Source of the DNA: Aphis gossypii
Lineage: Eukaryota > Arthropoda > Insecta > Hemiptera > Aphididae
Reading direction: 5' to 3'
Assembly (NCBI RefSeq): GCF_020184175.1
Contig: NC_065530.1
Span: 31,473,260 to 31,537,259, forward strand
DNA length: 64,000 bases
Shown: piece after piece, positions 13,801 through 28,511 of the stretch
How the letters are laid out: the number at the start of each line of letters is the position of its first letter
How positions within the stretch are numbered: the stretch's first letter is position 1
Notes under the pieces: model-generated
Seen by the model: only the letters and a program-made list of their open reading frames with translations
Databases searched by the model: none
Told to the model about the DNA's origin: nothing
Position numbers and translations under genes: made by a program

Positions 13801-16330
13801 ATATTCCTTATTGATTAACACAATTATTCATCGATTCAATCTATAAAAATGTTTAGATTTATGTTACAAGCGCCCAAATTAATTTTTCTTTCTAAATGTT
13901 ATGAATGTACACGAAGTTTTATTTTATTTTGTACTGTATATTAAAATAATATCGTTGAGGTATTATAATCATCACGAGTTGTGGCGTTGAACCGATTACA
14001 AAACGTTATATATTAAAAAACCTTAATTAACTATTTTTATAACTAAAAAAAAAAAATCACGTTACAACAAAAAAAATGTATTAAGAATCTTAGACACCTC
14101 CAATCTTCGTTATTATATTATACGCGTTGAGTTCAGTCGTAGGTATCTATATTGGTATAATGTATATAATATTATATCTGTACGTCGGGATTTAATTCTC
14201 GAAAAACGTTTCGTTTGACTACACTAAATTAAAATAACTTTTAAGCGTGTTTACAATGTTTCCACGATATCCATACTACCATTACGATTTTATCACGACT
14301 CGCCAGCTGGACGTCATATTATTAATCTTCCGTGTTTTACCACGAAATCACACCACTACCGGTGCAGCCGCGGGCCGTTGCCGCCGCCCATCCCCGACTA
14401 TGCCTATTCGACCGGGTGTGCACTTGAGTGGTGACCATTCATATATTACCTTAGGACGTGTATACACATATTATGATTACCATGGGAAATGAGTATGTTG
14501 CAAGGTCACCAAGGACCAGATGTTGTGTAACGATATTTTCGGCTATTAACCCGATTTCAAATTAACAAATAAGCCACGCGAACACCCATATACTTCATAA
14601 TATATTTCCTTTCCTCTTATCCCATGCCCACCGCCCGTCACCCGGAGCCCATATCTCTCGCGCTGTACGGTCTTTTTCTTTTCTTTCGTGTTATTTATTT
14701 GTATTATATACGCGCGGTAAACACTTTCGGGCGCGTACATAATCGATTTGACTCGGAATGACCATCGACCGTATCTTCGCCGCTGTGTATCGTGGACAAA
14801 TATGATAGTAGCTGCAGGTACATCAACTATCGACTTCTTATATTAATAATAGTTGTAATCATATAGGTAATATAATTCAACCGTTTGGAATATTGACGGA
14901 GAACAACGGCTCGGAGAGAAGGGGTGGAGGAGCAGACAAGATTTATTGTCGTCCAAAGTCTATTATTCCTCTTGCGCGCCCTAACCATCTCGAAGTGAAC
15001 ACTCGAACGAGTATAGAGTGATCATTGTCCTCGAAAAATATGTATTGATTCGATTTATATGTACATTTTATCTGTCAGTATAATATAATATAAATACGTA
15101 TATAATATTACGCGTGAGCGCGACTTATGCATATATTAGACAACATTAGTAAAAAAAAAGCTTTCTTTTGAAAACTTATTGAAACTTGAAAGTACAGACA
15201 TCCTAAAACATAATTATATAATTAAAATAATTATTGTAATTAAGCTGCAAACGTTTAATAAATTATAAAAATCAGATGTTCAAATCAACATCAGAACTAT
15301 AAAAGAACAATGAACATTCGTGTATTTTTATTATTTATGTATAATTTATATCATAACATAATAAGCTGCATATTATGACAGCCACAACACGTTATTAAAA
15401 ATATTAAAAATATTTTATCTACATATTATACACGATAAATGTAACTATTACGAGAACATTCGATTAAAATCAAAAATTTAAAAGAAATCACCGACACTGA
15501 AGATAAATTAAATAATTCTATAATAAAATCTCTTAGTCTTTATTATCAGCGTAATGTTATTAATCTATATAATACAATTTATGAATATGGTAACGTAAAC
15601 GTGCGTTAAAGTTTCAGCTATCAGAGCATATTTATTACATTACGGTGTATTGGTGTTTGTTCTGAATTTTAACGCGTGTATGCGTGAACAACCTCATGTC
15701 AAAATATATCATGGTGATCCATTAATCCAATTTAAATAGACGTGTACCTATGTACAAAAATGCTGGATAATCAATTTTCTATTCTCATTTGTTGATTATA
15801 ATATACGGGTACTAAAAAAAAAAAAAACAACAACAAAAAATATCATATTTTGATAATATATAATATTATGTGTGTACCGACTACCGACTACCTACAATAT
15901 ATTGTCTATACTATATAACACTTATGGAACAGATCCATGACTATAACGGTACTAAATCTAAAAATTATTTTCAATTTGGAATAGAAAAACAGGTCAAATA
16001 AGCTAAACATAAGTTGATTACGGTGTGTATATAGCAATAATTCTTAATACACAAGAAAACTTCAATATATTATATTAATATCTTTAGACTTACTTTATAT
16101 ACCTTATCGAATCATTAAAATATCTTAGTCGGTTCAAAATAAAGTCATAGAAAAAATAGACGTTTTATATGTATATTATATACTAAGTTTAGATGCACTG
16201 TTATTTTTCAAACGTTTATCAAGCATATGAAATAGGTAGCTAAGTCATTAATTTTTTTCGAATATAATTTATATTGACCCAGGTCAATTACAATACGCGT
16301 GACAAAAAATGTCTTAAGATATCAAATTAT
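10850..16330. other. Non-coding downstream of the promoter-like cluster
   Basis: CG-rich to about 12.3 kb with a GTC run near 11,085-11,110, then AT-rich. Apart from the 14.36-kb island I see no supported exon. Confidence 0.5.
14362..14435 (+). CDS. Candidate proline-rich exon
   Basis: A GC-rich island in AT-rich DNA. One frame reads CSRGPLPPPIPDYAYSTGCA and then LEW and a stop. A GTGCAG acceptor lies at its left and a GGTGTGC donor inside. Two other frames are also open across part of the island, so the call is weak. The LPPPIP motif resembles polyproline ligands in signalling proteins. Confidence 0.2.
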
Positions 16331-16678
16331 CCAGATGGTATCACAACAGCGGCACAGCGCGACTCGATATTTTTTTCAACTTTCGCTTTTCTCCGTCTGT
16401 AGCTTTATGCGGAGTAGTGATAATATTTTGCACCGCAGTATGAAAAAACCCATATAAAATAATGGACGGTGCGCGGATTTTAAACTTCAGAATTCGTGCG
16501 CTACACGAAGCATAATTAAAAAGGCGGAGATGGAGATCGTGAGTGGAAAAACCGCCGGCAAGGGGACGACTTAGTATAATCGTCAAAGACTATATATACG
16601 TATAGGTGCGTATGGACGGTATTATATATTATGTATACGTATCCGAGATGTGTGTGCCCGGTGTCAATGACTGATAAT

Positions 16679-16712
16679 ACACACACACACGCACACGCAT
16701 GCACGAACACAC
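16679..16712. repeat. Imperfect (AC)n microsatellite
   Basis: An AC run interrupted by CGC and TGC words. Confidence 0.75.
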
Positions 16713-19112
16713 TACATTAATACACAGTACCTTTGAAATATTAAAAGAAATAGAATAAGAACAAATTCTCTGGACCCGAAAAGCCGTTTTAAAGAAACCG
16801 ACGGGAGATTTGTATTATATGTTTTTTGTTTTGCATGTATAACATGTATTGTATAACATAAGGGAGTACTCTACATAACTCTTTTCATTGAATCCGATTT
16901 CATTGTTTCGTAAGAGAAAAAAAAAATGTTTATTGTCGCCATTAAACGCAACAAGTAATTACTTTTCGTGCCTTGGGCCGTTTTTCATCGAACAAAAAAA
17001 AAAAAAAAAGAGTAGTATCTACATGTGAGTGTATCTATAGGTACAGCTTACTCTGTGAATAAAAAAAAAAAAAAATACTTATATTAAACACGTTATACGC
17101 TGTACCTATGCCATGCGCTGTGTACGATTAGATTTGACTGCTAAATATTTTAAAGGCTACTCTGAAATACTGCGAGAGAATAATAAATAAAAGAATCGTT
17201 GTATTAATTTAATAAATAAAAGTAATCTAGCCATTTATACATAGATTAGGTTTGGACACGTCTTATGGCGTAACAGAACGGAGGTATACATTTAAAACCC
17301 AGTCCATTGTAGACATCAATGTCAAAATATTTAATTGTTAACGATAAAATATAATACTGAAATGTTAATTTAACTGTTGTGTTTTGATATTCTTTGGAGT
17401 TCAAGCAAGCTGTACCTATATAATATGAAATTAATTGTTTTTAGATAAACTAATAATTAATAAGTAACAAATAACAACGAATTATGACTAATAAATGTAT
17501 TATTTAAAATTTACACATCTGTGTGGTACTGTGAATTTAATATGATTTTATTAATAATCGTTTCAAATGTTTCAATATTCATGAAAAATAAACTTTTCTT
17601 TATTCCATTACCAACTTTAGTTTTGGAGTATTTTTAAAATAATTAAGTGTACAAGTTGTAAAAAATATATTGTAAAAATGTATTTAATCAAAAAAATATA
17701 CTTACATTCATTTATTATAATATTTATATTATGGTGAAAATCTAGATTATAGATTTAAATATTTAAACATTTTTAATGCTCGTATCCATACAATAAATGT
17801 ATGAAAATAATTAAATCGTGATGATATTCTTAAAAGTTGTTAAAAATTAAATTATTATTCTGTAAATTAAATTCTCAATTCTAATATTCAATAAGCACAT
17901 ACCAAATACCAATATACCATTAAAAATCTCAGTAAAATTATTTATTTATTTTTAATGATTTTTCTGTTTGATGTCTTTTCAGAGAGCTACAACTCGATAT
18001 GGTTAAATAATAATATAACGTGTTTAATGGTATGAACATATAAAGATCTTAGAATCTTAGATATATTAAAATCTTAATAAAACAAATGTCGTCATACTAT
18101 GGATAATTAAATCGCAATAAGCATTAACCTTTTGCAGTTCATGCACTGTATATACCTTCCTATAATAAATTAATATAAGCATCTCAACAATAAACAATAA
18201 ATGTTTGTAAAAAATAAAATAAAACTCATATAGAATGGTACAAATATAATAAACAATATACCGAAGTAAAATAAAAAATGTTAGTAAATTGCAAACTTAT
18301 AATGATAATTTTGTTCTCGGAAATATGTACACCTATTAACTTACAAATACCTACAAAATGAATGTCATTATACGAAATTGGAAATTAAATTAGTGTTGTA
18401 GTAAATTACTTCATGCCTATTATTATTAAATTCATTATTATACACGAATTTGATTATTTTTTCATGTTAATAATATTTTCAAATATTTAGTTTTGTTTTA
18501 TAACACAAATTTGAGTGGATACAAATATTTTTTTTTAAATCACTTAGAACCATTAAATAAATATAACATTTTACTCTATAAATTAATTTAAATTTTCTAT
18601 TATTACTTCCAAAAAATGTATGTATTTCGATATATATAATATATATATACCTATACTGTGTAATATTTGATATATTCGGAAAATATTAATTATTTTATAT
18701 GTCGCAGAAATTTAAGTCTTGAACAACAAACTAGTTTAAATAATTATAAAAAGAAATTGTATATTTCTATACATTTTGTATACATAAAGCAATATTGGGA
18801 CACTCAATAATCTACAAAATAAAGTCCCATGTCCATATCAAGAAACTGTCAATACTCACTTAAGACCTATTGAAATTATTATTATTATTATTTGTAACTA
18901 CATGAATTTGATTTTTTTTCTAGATAGATACTGAATTGTGTTGTTAATCCCAGTGGATACCGGATGGAAATAATATTGTAAAATATCATGAAAAATAATA
19001 ATTTACAATAATCAATGTTTAAAGATTATTGGTACATTATGGTCTCCTATTGTTGGACAGGTAAAAATAAGGACAAGGATATAAAATCTGAGAACAAAAA
19101 AATAACAACATA

Positions 19113-19241
19113 ATGTCTTCAGAGCACATATCGATTCGTGAGTTCATTTATCCCCCGACCTACAGCGAGAACAATGTCCAGACCGTATTTCTCTCCCCTC
19201 GCCACCCCCCTGGCGTTTGGTATTATATTATCTATTCGTAA
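19113..19241 (+). CDS. Candidate short exon or ORF, 42 aa, unidentified
   Basis: An ATG frame reading MSSEHISIREFIYPPTYSEN then NVQTVFLSPRHPPGVWYY, with C- or G-ending codons across 19,120-19,220 while the flanks are very AT-rich. A CTACAG acceptor precedes the CGAGAACAATG block at about 19165 and TTTG|GTATTA could be a donor, so it may be an exon rather than a whole gene. No family is recognised. Confidence 0.3.
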   Translation: MSSEHISIREFIYPPTYSENNVQTVFLSPRHPPGVWYYIIYS

Positions 19242-21229
19242 AATCTCTTAGTGGACCTGCTTCTTCTCGGTGCCATCATGAATGTCTCTTGATTTATGGG
19301 ACGACCTCCGGCCAATACGAGTATTGTCATGAACATTATACACATACCTTTTGCACATACGAACACACACGTACACATATATACACACAGCTAGTTGTCA
19401 AGTTAAAAAAAAATTACTCGATATTAACCATACTGAACTGAATTCACAATTATTATTACCTAATAACTAAATACATAATACGTATTATTTATAATTATTA
19501 ACTTAAATGTTTTATTATATCTGTAAATGGTCATAATTTCTTTATTTGAGTCCCTATACCTAATATCATATCATCTACGTATTCTATAGTTTAAGTTTTA
19601 CTCAGTTTAACTATTGCTGTTTTAAAATATCGGTAATATTTCTATTATGCGCTATAAAATATCCGATATAACAATATACTTTGACCTTCATTTGTCAGAA
19701 TGTAATATTTGGGTCGTTTTACCAAATTATATAAGTTACCATAAGAAATTTAACTTTGTAACGCTCAAGGGACTAGCAAATCAATTCGGTGCACAATTCA
19801 ATTTTAATACTTATTCAATACAACACACTGTAAGCAAGTAATCCGTTCATACATAATGTAACCGCGGGAGAGACTTAAACGCGGTGACAATACACGGAGA
19901 AGGTTGACGACCGGTACTAAAGAATATATATTTTTTTAATAAAAAAAAGTCATAAATATACAATTTTACGAATTAAAGAACTCATAAGGAAAACTAATAT
20001 ATCATATTATATTATTATTACAACCGATAAACTAAAAATCAACAAAATAACAAAATAAAATATCAAGTACCTACATTGTTTGACAACCATAAGTAAAGAA
20101 TAAATACAAGTCCTAAATCAACTTTTTGGGAGAATAAAACATAATTCGGTAAATTTTGTTTTAAGGAATTATCACAATACAATGATTAGTAAAATATCTT
20201 TAACTGGAATATTATTTTTCAAAATACTAAATTTTATAATAAAAATACAGTTAAATAAATAAATACTAAATTTATCATAACAACATTTTGTTTAAAGATA
20301 ATTTTATTTTATAGAATCATTAAAACATGATTCACTAAAAGTTTAAATAGAAAAAATTATTTAAGCTATTTTAGTTAAAATATAAGTTATTTTTTTTAAC
20401 GACTTGTTCCATTAATAAATTATGTAAATAACTAGGTAACAACTACATTTTCATATAAACGACTTTATACCTCGAACAATTTTAGCCCTCGAGTTACAAG
20501 ATAATTAAATTTGTATTAGTCACTAGAAATCTTTTGTTTCATATAAAATTAACAAAATAATGAATAATTAGTAAATACAAAACCAAATGGTCCGTTATAA
20601 TCATGCAAAGATTTATTTAAGATTTTGGTTTGTGAAAATAAAAAATATTTAAGATAGAGTCACCATCAGCTAATCGCCACCTAACACTATATATTATGCT
20701 CGGTCACGCTCTAATTTTGCCGGTAAAACGCGTACAAAAGTAATTATTCCAAAAACAAAAAAAAAAAAATCAAATCCTTACGAATAAAATAATTATTGAC
20801 CAATAACACGATTAATGTTTTTTTTTAAAAATCTAATAATAAAGAGCTTCTTCAACACAATCAATCTTCTAGGTCGAATTAATTGAATACAATTGTTTTG
20901 AATTACAATAGCTAACACTGGAATGATATAATTTTACTAAGTAAGGCAACTTAAAAATTAAACATCTCGATAATTGTTCATGATTTTGCATTAATTATTG
21001 ATTTTATTAAAGTGCTATAAAAATAATAATACGTTTTCTGAAACTTACGATTAAATATGTGATAAATTGTCCGAGGTAGATAATACTATATATTATGTTT
21101 CGTCAATCGACAACTTCGCCTCTTGTCCTGCGTTTTCTTATTCATATATTTTAAAAAAGTTAAATAAAAAATTCATAAACCAGTGACACAAAAAATTACG
21201 ACTATACAAAAATAAAAATAAAGTTATTG

Positions 21230-21460
21230 AACACGATTCGGCGAAGCACGTGCAATTGGTGTACGCGAGAACAAGTGGTGGTGGTAGACACGCGGCGCGC
21301 GTGTGAGTGGGCCGACGCGCAAGAATATACTGACCCGACTGCTCGTGCGCTGTGTTCGTTTTGTATCTTTTACGAGTAGTTGTGGCTTACTACGGTTTCC
21401 CCGATGATTCCTGTGACTCAAGAGGAGTGCTCGTTTTCATTGGGCGGTCGTCTTGATAAC
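21230..21460. promoter_or_regulatory. Isolated CpG-rich island with perfect E-box
   Basis: About 230 bp rich in CG in otherwise very AT-rich DNA. It holds GCACGTGC (21246-21253), an E-box palindrome, runs such as GGCGCGCG, and GGGCGG near 21441. The minus-strand open frame across it (65 residues, Arg/Ser/Thr-rich) is not protein-like. A promoter or first non-coding exon is a reasonable reading. Confidence 0.4.
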
Positions 21461-21554
21461 AAAACGTGGTTTAAAATATATGTAGTTTTAAAAAATATTC
21501 TTTTTTTATATTTCTGTACTTAAATCACACCCTTTCGTGAACGAAACATTTTTG

Positions 21555-21779
21555 ATGGTTTTACTAGAATATTTAATCTTATTTTTGTACTTACGAGTTA
21601 AAACGTTACCGCTTGTTATAGCCGAGTATTATAATACTTGGGTATTTCTCATACTTCCGTTATTAATAATACTTAAGATTATATTTTTCTCGGTTTTGGA
21701 TTTTATTATAATACACAATTCTACTCGTTTGGATAATTTAAATCATAAAGTATGTTCATATAGGTACCTACGTAGTTGA
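21555..21779 (+). CDS. Possible 74-aa two-helix membrane microprotein
   Basis: An ATG-initiated frame about 100 bp downstream of the CpG-rich island at 21.23-21.46 kb. Residues 2-30 and 34-58 are strongly hydrophobic (MVLLEYLILFLYL, then VFLILPLLIILKIIFF), like two membrane spans, followed by a polar tail ending SYRYLRS. AT-rich DNA produces hydrophobic chance frames, so I give it little weight. No family is recognised. Confidence 0.15.
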   Translation: MVLLEYLILFLYLRVKTLPLVIAEYYNTWVFLILPLLIILKIIFFSVLDFIIIHNSTRLDNLNHKVCSYRYLRS

Positions 21780-24700
21780 ATTAAAATTGAATTTTGACTT
21801 GTGCTAGAAAGATGATATTTAATAAAATTAATATTTAACACACAAATAACACAAAATATTTCTTTTTTATTTTAATAGTTATATACGATCTACAATACCT
21901 ATACATTATTTTTCGTAAAAAAAGAATAATTTTTAACTGTAAAATATATTGTGTGAGTACTAGCTTAGCAAAAAACAAATAAATTACAAATATACATTTC
22001 TATAATATTTTTGTTAACAACTTTATCCATAAAAATTTAAAATACATTCAATTTCAACTTTTTTTTCTTCGAACACGGCGTTGTACCTATTATATTATGT
22101 GCATTCAAAGATTATTTTTTCGCCTTTTTTTTCAAAAACATTATGTGCATCATGATTTGACAGATATCAAACCCATATTTTTCATAACAATAAACACAAA
22201 ATCAGATAATAACTACACAAAGAAATTTAATCCATTCTTCTATCAACATTCTTAATAATGTATAGTATTTACCCAAATAAACGTGACATAGAATTGAAAC
22301 GAAATACTAAAATAAAGTATGTGTATGTCTAACTATTGACAATAAATATTATTTGAAAAGAACACAATATGATAAATAAACAATATTTTAAAATTCAAAA
22401 TCATAATATTCCGGTTTTAAACATTTTGTTAATCTAACACAACGAACCATACGGCTTATATAAAATATAAATGCTAAAATTGTAAAAGTATTACATGGAT
22501 TATCTCGTCATACCGCAGTACCTAAAAATTCTGCCAAACAATCCCGAGTTTAGCACTTTTTGATTATCGCTGATGGTTAGGTTGATGGTACAAAACTTTT
22601 AAAAAAGTAAAATCAAAATGTCTTTGGCCTTTGTACGAAAATATCAATAGTAAGAATCATAAATGACTGTATGACTAAATCTTATACAAATAAATTCACT
22701 TTTCAAAAGTAATAATTTAGATAATAAAAATTATCGTATTAATTATTTTAATACATATATAAAATTAAAAACAATTAAGATTTCATTTTTTTTTTTTAGA
22801 AATCTAAATTTAAACCTTAAAATAACTATAATTTGTTCATTCTTATAGAACATAATTATTATTTTTTAATTGTAGACGTCGTAAGAGTAAACAGCATTAA
22901 AGAAAATCATAATGCCTTAAGTGCGTAAATTAATTAGCTGTTTATATTAATACAATATGCAAAATACAACTTATAAGATTTTACTATTCGCCTATGCAGG
23001 AATGTCTATATGTTAATCTATAGGAAACGCCGTGTTAAATACATTTATCATAAATTTGTAATATTTCTATCAATACTGATTTATATAATTATACAGTCAT
23101 ACAGAAGGATATAAACTAAAAAATAATGTTGAGATTCCCTAAGATCCTAAATTCTGATCTCTAAGTAATTTTAACTTTTTATAATGTTTATTGAAGTTAT
23201 AATAATTCTGAAGAGCCAATCTTGAGTAGTAAATACTAAATTCTATGTCAATAAATTAATCATTAAAACGGTTTAGACTTAATTCCTGAATAATAAAACA
23301 AAATAATTCTAATAAAAAATTATCATCACAGTTTTCCCAAATCTTTTTACCACAATGGAAATAACTTTTAATATTCAATGAACTGTTATATTTATTATGT
23401 TTATTATCTGAATAATACATACATTATTCAAACTGCTTGACAAGTGACTACTGTATAGTGTATACACTGTTTAATGATTTCATATTAGTATATTACCTGT
23501 ATAATATAATAATAATAAAGATAACGAATGAGTAAATCATGATTTTGACTGAAGTACTGACTGACTACTATAATATTTTTAATTTAATGAAAATAAATTA
23601 ACTTTTTCTTAATTCGTATTAATATATCTAATCCTTTTGAAAGTATATTACCAGAACTCGATTAATTAACTTTATGTACCTATATTAAACTTAAATTTTT
23701 ATATTTGACATAATGTCAATAATATACTATGATATAGTACTATGAAATTATTAATTAAGCAAATATTTAATTTCATTATATTATGATTTATAGTGAAAAA
23801 AAGACAATTACTCTAACTAATAATATTATATTATTAATGTTATTATAATTTGTAATACCTACAATAATTATTTAAAAACAATAATTAAAAATGTGTTTTC
23901 TTATTATACATCATATACTAAATTTCATTAAGAAATTTTTTTTACTTTTCTCATTCAACATTCAATTATTTTATTCCTATAGAACTAATAATAATATTAT
24001 CGCGCATTTTACGTCATTATCTCACTTAAAATCCTATTATGTATCTTATATTTAATATTATCTGAAGTCGATAACTCAATAACAAGTAAAAACTATATAA
24101 ACTAATACTATATTATTATATTTTATAAGCAAAAAGTCAAAAATTGTTAATAAAATTTTATTGGTATTCGTATACATTTCGTTTGATATGTAACAAACAC
24201 TTCACTCGGAAGTATACTTTAAAACGGATAAAATTGCTCTTAAATTGAATATGATAAGACATCAAAGAAATTTTACTTGAAATATAATATATTTATATCG
24301 TTTTATTATGAACTACTTGGGAAATAATCATCTACATTTTTTTATTTAAACTAAAATTTAATAGTAAATGAACCACGATAATAAATTAATATTAATAAAT
24401 AATTTAATAAGTTGTTTTTGTTACATTTCTTTAAAAACTACTTCATTCCAACATTATAGCTGAAAACTTTAGAAATTAAAACATTTCATTACTTTATTTT
24501 AAAATACTTGAATACTACGTAGGTATTGTAAATATTTGATTTTAAAGTGTATAAAATACATTGAAAAAATGATTTATATTACGTTATGACTTAAATAATT
24601 ACCAGTTCAAGCAAAATATATATCTAAGCTAGGTAGGTATTTAAAAAGAAACATACCTACGTCTAAATATTTTATTGTCTTAATAAATAATTATATTGCA

Positions 24701-25537
24701 TTCCACATTCTCGATCGTTTCGAAATTCTAGTATATAGTAATATACGTGTAGCCGTGTAGGTATAATAATATATCTCATTCATTTCATTTAATAACTATT
24801 CGAATTTTTTTCACACGTTCTCGCGCGTAAAAAATTTCACTTAGGTATGTTCATTAAACTATAATAAATATAAAGTTTCCCTAGGTTAGGTGATTATAAT
24901 ATAATACATATTATAGGCCGTCATCAATAAGACTATACGATTTATGGGATAGGTTTTAAGCCCACATTTACAGTTAGGCCATTGTTTATTTATATACCTA
25001 CGTAAATACTCATAAGAATACCGATAATCGTGCAGCTAACGGTAGGTAAAGGTATAGGTAGATAATATATGTATTTCTGGGGTGGGAGAATATGTCTCAC
25101 CCCGATTAAATAGGTAGGTATAAGTTATTTTTATTTTTTATATACTTTATACTTTACAGAAAACTCATTCATGTAATCACCTCGATGGTTTAAATATTTA
25201 TTAAACAGTATAATGTATAACATATTATAATAAGTGTAATAATTTTGGGAGGTTTAAAAATGGTAACGGGAAAACAAAAATGTGGCTGTACAGGACACGA
25301 CGTTTCTGGGCTACATAGTACATAGGTACCTAATTATTTAACCTTAACATTTTTTTCAAGGATTATAAAATCGTTGTGTAATAATAATCGAATAAATACT
25401 AGCATTCATATATTTTTATAGCGGATATACATTGGTACATTCTTTTCAACATGACAACAAACTGTAGAATTATTCAAAAAAGTTTTTACGTTATTTGTCA
25501 CACATTTTGTCAACGTTTTGTGACGTACCACATTTAT

Positions 25538-25539
25538 AC

Positions 25540-25589
<50 letters not shown>
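25538..25589. repeat. (TA)n(TG)n microsatellite
   Basis: A short TA run followed by about 20 uninterrupted TG units; the longest dinucleotide repeat in the window and likely polymorphic. Confidence 0.9.
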
Positions 25590-25592
<3 letters not shown>

Positions 25593-28432
25593 ATACTTGT
25601 AACATGTGATACTTTTGTTGAATATAGTGTAAATTTGAATTTTAACGTTAATATAAGAATATTAGTAATAATTAAAAAGTTTATAGATTAGGAAAAACAA
25701 ATAAATTATTATTTATTTTTATTTTTGGGCGAATTACAATAGTGGACGGTATACCTTTTCACCACACGATTTTAGACTACTATAATTATGTGACAACAAA
25801 TATTGTTTTGTACCCAAAACAATTACACGATTTCGGAAAAAATTTAGTAAAAAGTTGCCAATTTGTGAGGGTAAGTTTTCAATTTTATAATCGGCTTATC
25901 GACTAAAAGTCTCATGAGTGGAGACTTCACAATATTAATAATAATACCTAAATATAATATTATGGTTAAATGTAAAACTTTTATTATAATGAAATAGAGA
26001 AAAACATTTTTTAAGAAAATTGATTTTCTAGAAAATAATAAATAAAAATATCTTTTTTTAATTACATAGAATTATATATAGATATTTGTTTTAGAAAATG
26101 TTATACAATTATTTTAGTTTGTAATTTTTGGTTATTTATAAACTGAAGTCATACATCACCGATTTGTTGGTACGAGTACTTAAAAAATATATAGTATAAT
26201 AGTAATACGCGATAACTATTTTTTATTAGAATACAAGTTCGAAAAATAGTATAGACTCGTTATAATTAGGTCAATGATAGTTTCTAATCGGTATCATTTG
26301 ATTATGAACACATTTGCATTATAATATGTAAGTATTGGATAGTAAAGTGGCGTAACCAAGGAAACCGAAGGAGCTGTAGCTACTTGAAATTTTAAAAAAT
26401 TTTAAAATATTTTCAGTGTATCGTAAATGACTTATTAAGTAACCCATTAATTGTAATTTATATGACGGTTACTACTATATACTCTAAAATGTTATTTATC
26501 TATAACATCAACATACCAAGCTTATGAAGGATCCTAGTTAAGCTTCTCCTATATAATCATAAATTATAAAACCCCCTCCCAAGTGAAAATCTTAGCGAGC
26601 CACAGAGGTATTTACAAAAATCGAATTAATTCTATGTAAGTATTATAAATATTAAATACCATATATGTATACTGCATAGTATTATTACATAATATAATAT
26701 GTTTGTAAGGTATTTATATTATCTGGTTTAATTATAATTGTATTTTGTATTGAAATTCATTGAATACAATTTTTTTTTTTTTATAAATAACTAAAATTAT
26801 TTAGTTTTATAGATAATATACTGATCTTTGAGTACAAACACTTTTTGTATCAAATTATTATGTGTAAAATTAGATTTCTATAGTGACTAGTTTCTAGTCT
26901 TTTCTACGTTAAGTGATCGTCTTGAGAACTCATATGTGTAGATTGTACTGCAGTATAATGTACGTATACCGATAAGTGATGGTGTATTCAAAATAATATT
27001 GTTGTCAGTTTCCCATCAAACAATAATTCAAACTCGCTTTTCTCTTTTCTTCCATTGTATTTTAATCCTAGCAATAATTGTGACTAATTTCATATTTTAC
27101 CAAAACTTTTAATAATTAAAAAACTTTATTTCATAAAAATATTTTTGAAATTAATAAAACACATTAATTCATGTAAACTGCGTGCAATATTTTAAAATAC
27201 CTGTAATAATTTAAGTTTATACATAGTACAAAATATAACAAAGTATTAATTTGAGCGTAGATGTAAATGTATAATATATTTATAGAAAACACGAATACTG
27301 ATGCCTACTCTAACAATTTTTTTGAAACCACCCAATAATATAATTATGATTTATGGATTTATGACAAACAATTTTTAGAATTAATAATTCATATATATTA
27401 TAGTTTTTTTTGAAAATCAAGATACAAAGAAATGCAATAATAAATATTATGTAAAATTAATTTTAAAACCAACTAATTAAACGAAATCGCTTCATTTTAT
27501 AAACTAAAGGCACAGAAGTATGAACATATTATTTACTTTAAAATAAACACTCCAATCACTAAATCAAAACCAATAAATTAATATTTTAAGAAAATGAAAA
27601 ATTAAAGGTTATTATAAATAAATATAATAATGTATCTTAATAGTACTTCGGTACACCGAATAGGTACTTAGGTAGTAGATAGGTACTATAAATTAATTTT
27701 TGAAAAATCACACAGTCGAAGTTTAAATGATAATATCAGCCTCACGATATTTCACCCCAAAAACCAAAATGATATAAATTATCTCAATGCAATCAATCAA
27801 TTATCATATAAATACTCAAAAATATTACCATATATATTTAAAAGTAAGTATTAGGTATTTTTTTTATTTTTAAAGACAGATGAATTTTAAGTAGGTATAG
27901 AATATGATCTGTTTACGGTAGATACAACAGTTTACAGTTAATAATTTATTGGAAATTTGAAATTTGTAATTTCTGCACTTACCGCTGTCAATATTATAAT
28001 TCATAGTATCTAGACACAAAACAATATTAATTAGTGATTAATGATTACTTAAGATATTGAAAACATTCAGCATATTTTATTATATACACCACGAGGGCAT
28101 TGAACTTTTTGACAAAAAAGCGGCGAAAATGAACAATACGCTGCTACGTATTGACAATAATAATTGAAACAACTGTAGCCATAAATTAACAATATCGCGT
28201 ACTATATTTTTACACTTTATTTAAGTCAATCTTTGTTTTAGATTTTATGTGTATTGTAATTTCTTGTCGCAGTATTTTAATATAGGTACAGCGATTTAAT
28301 ATTGACAGCATGCTGCAGCAACTACTACTATACGTCCGCATACAATTGGTCTAAGTACATGTACTTGACTTATAGACGTTTGTATCCTTACAATTGTATG
28401 ACTCAAGTCGTTGATCACTGATCTCCGCAGCG

Positions 28433-28511
28433 TTCGGCATATTTGGTATCTGACTCACTCCAAGTGCAGCTGGCACTGGTAAAAGCGGCTTTGGATAGTG
28501 ATAGAATACGT
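28433..28511 (+). CDS. Candidate internal exon of an unidentified gene
   Basis: A 79-nt segment between a good acceptor (GATCTCCGCAG) and a strong donor (ATAC|GTGAGT). The frame without stops reads RSAYLVSDSLQVQLALVKAA then LDSDRI, with codon choice and base composition unlike the surrounding AT-rich DNA. The complementary strand is also open (ending VYKSSTCT), so strand is not certain. No matching exon was found nearby; if real, its partners are many kilobases away. Family not recognised. Confidence 0.35.

Larger units (their letters stand above)
16720..28430. other. Long AT-rich non-coding stretch
   Basis: Homopolymer A/T runs, microsatellites and repeat words; only the 19.11-kb ORF, the 21.2-kb CpG island and the 21.55-kb frame stand out. 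The length and emptiness fit a large intron or intergenic desert. Confidence 0.5.
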
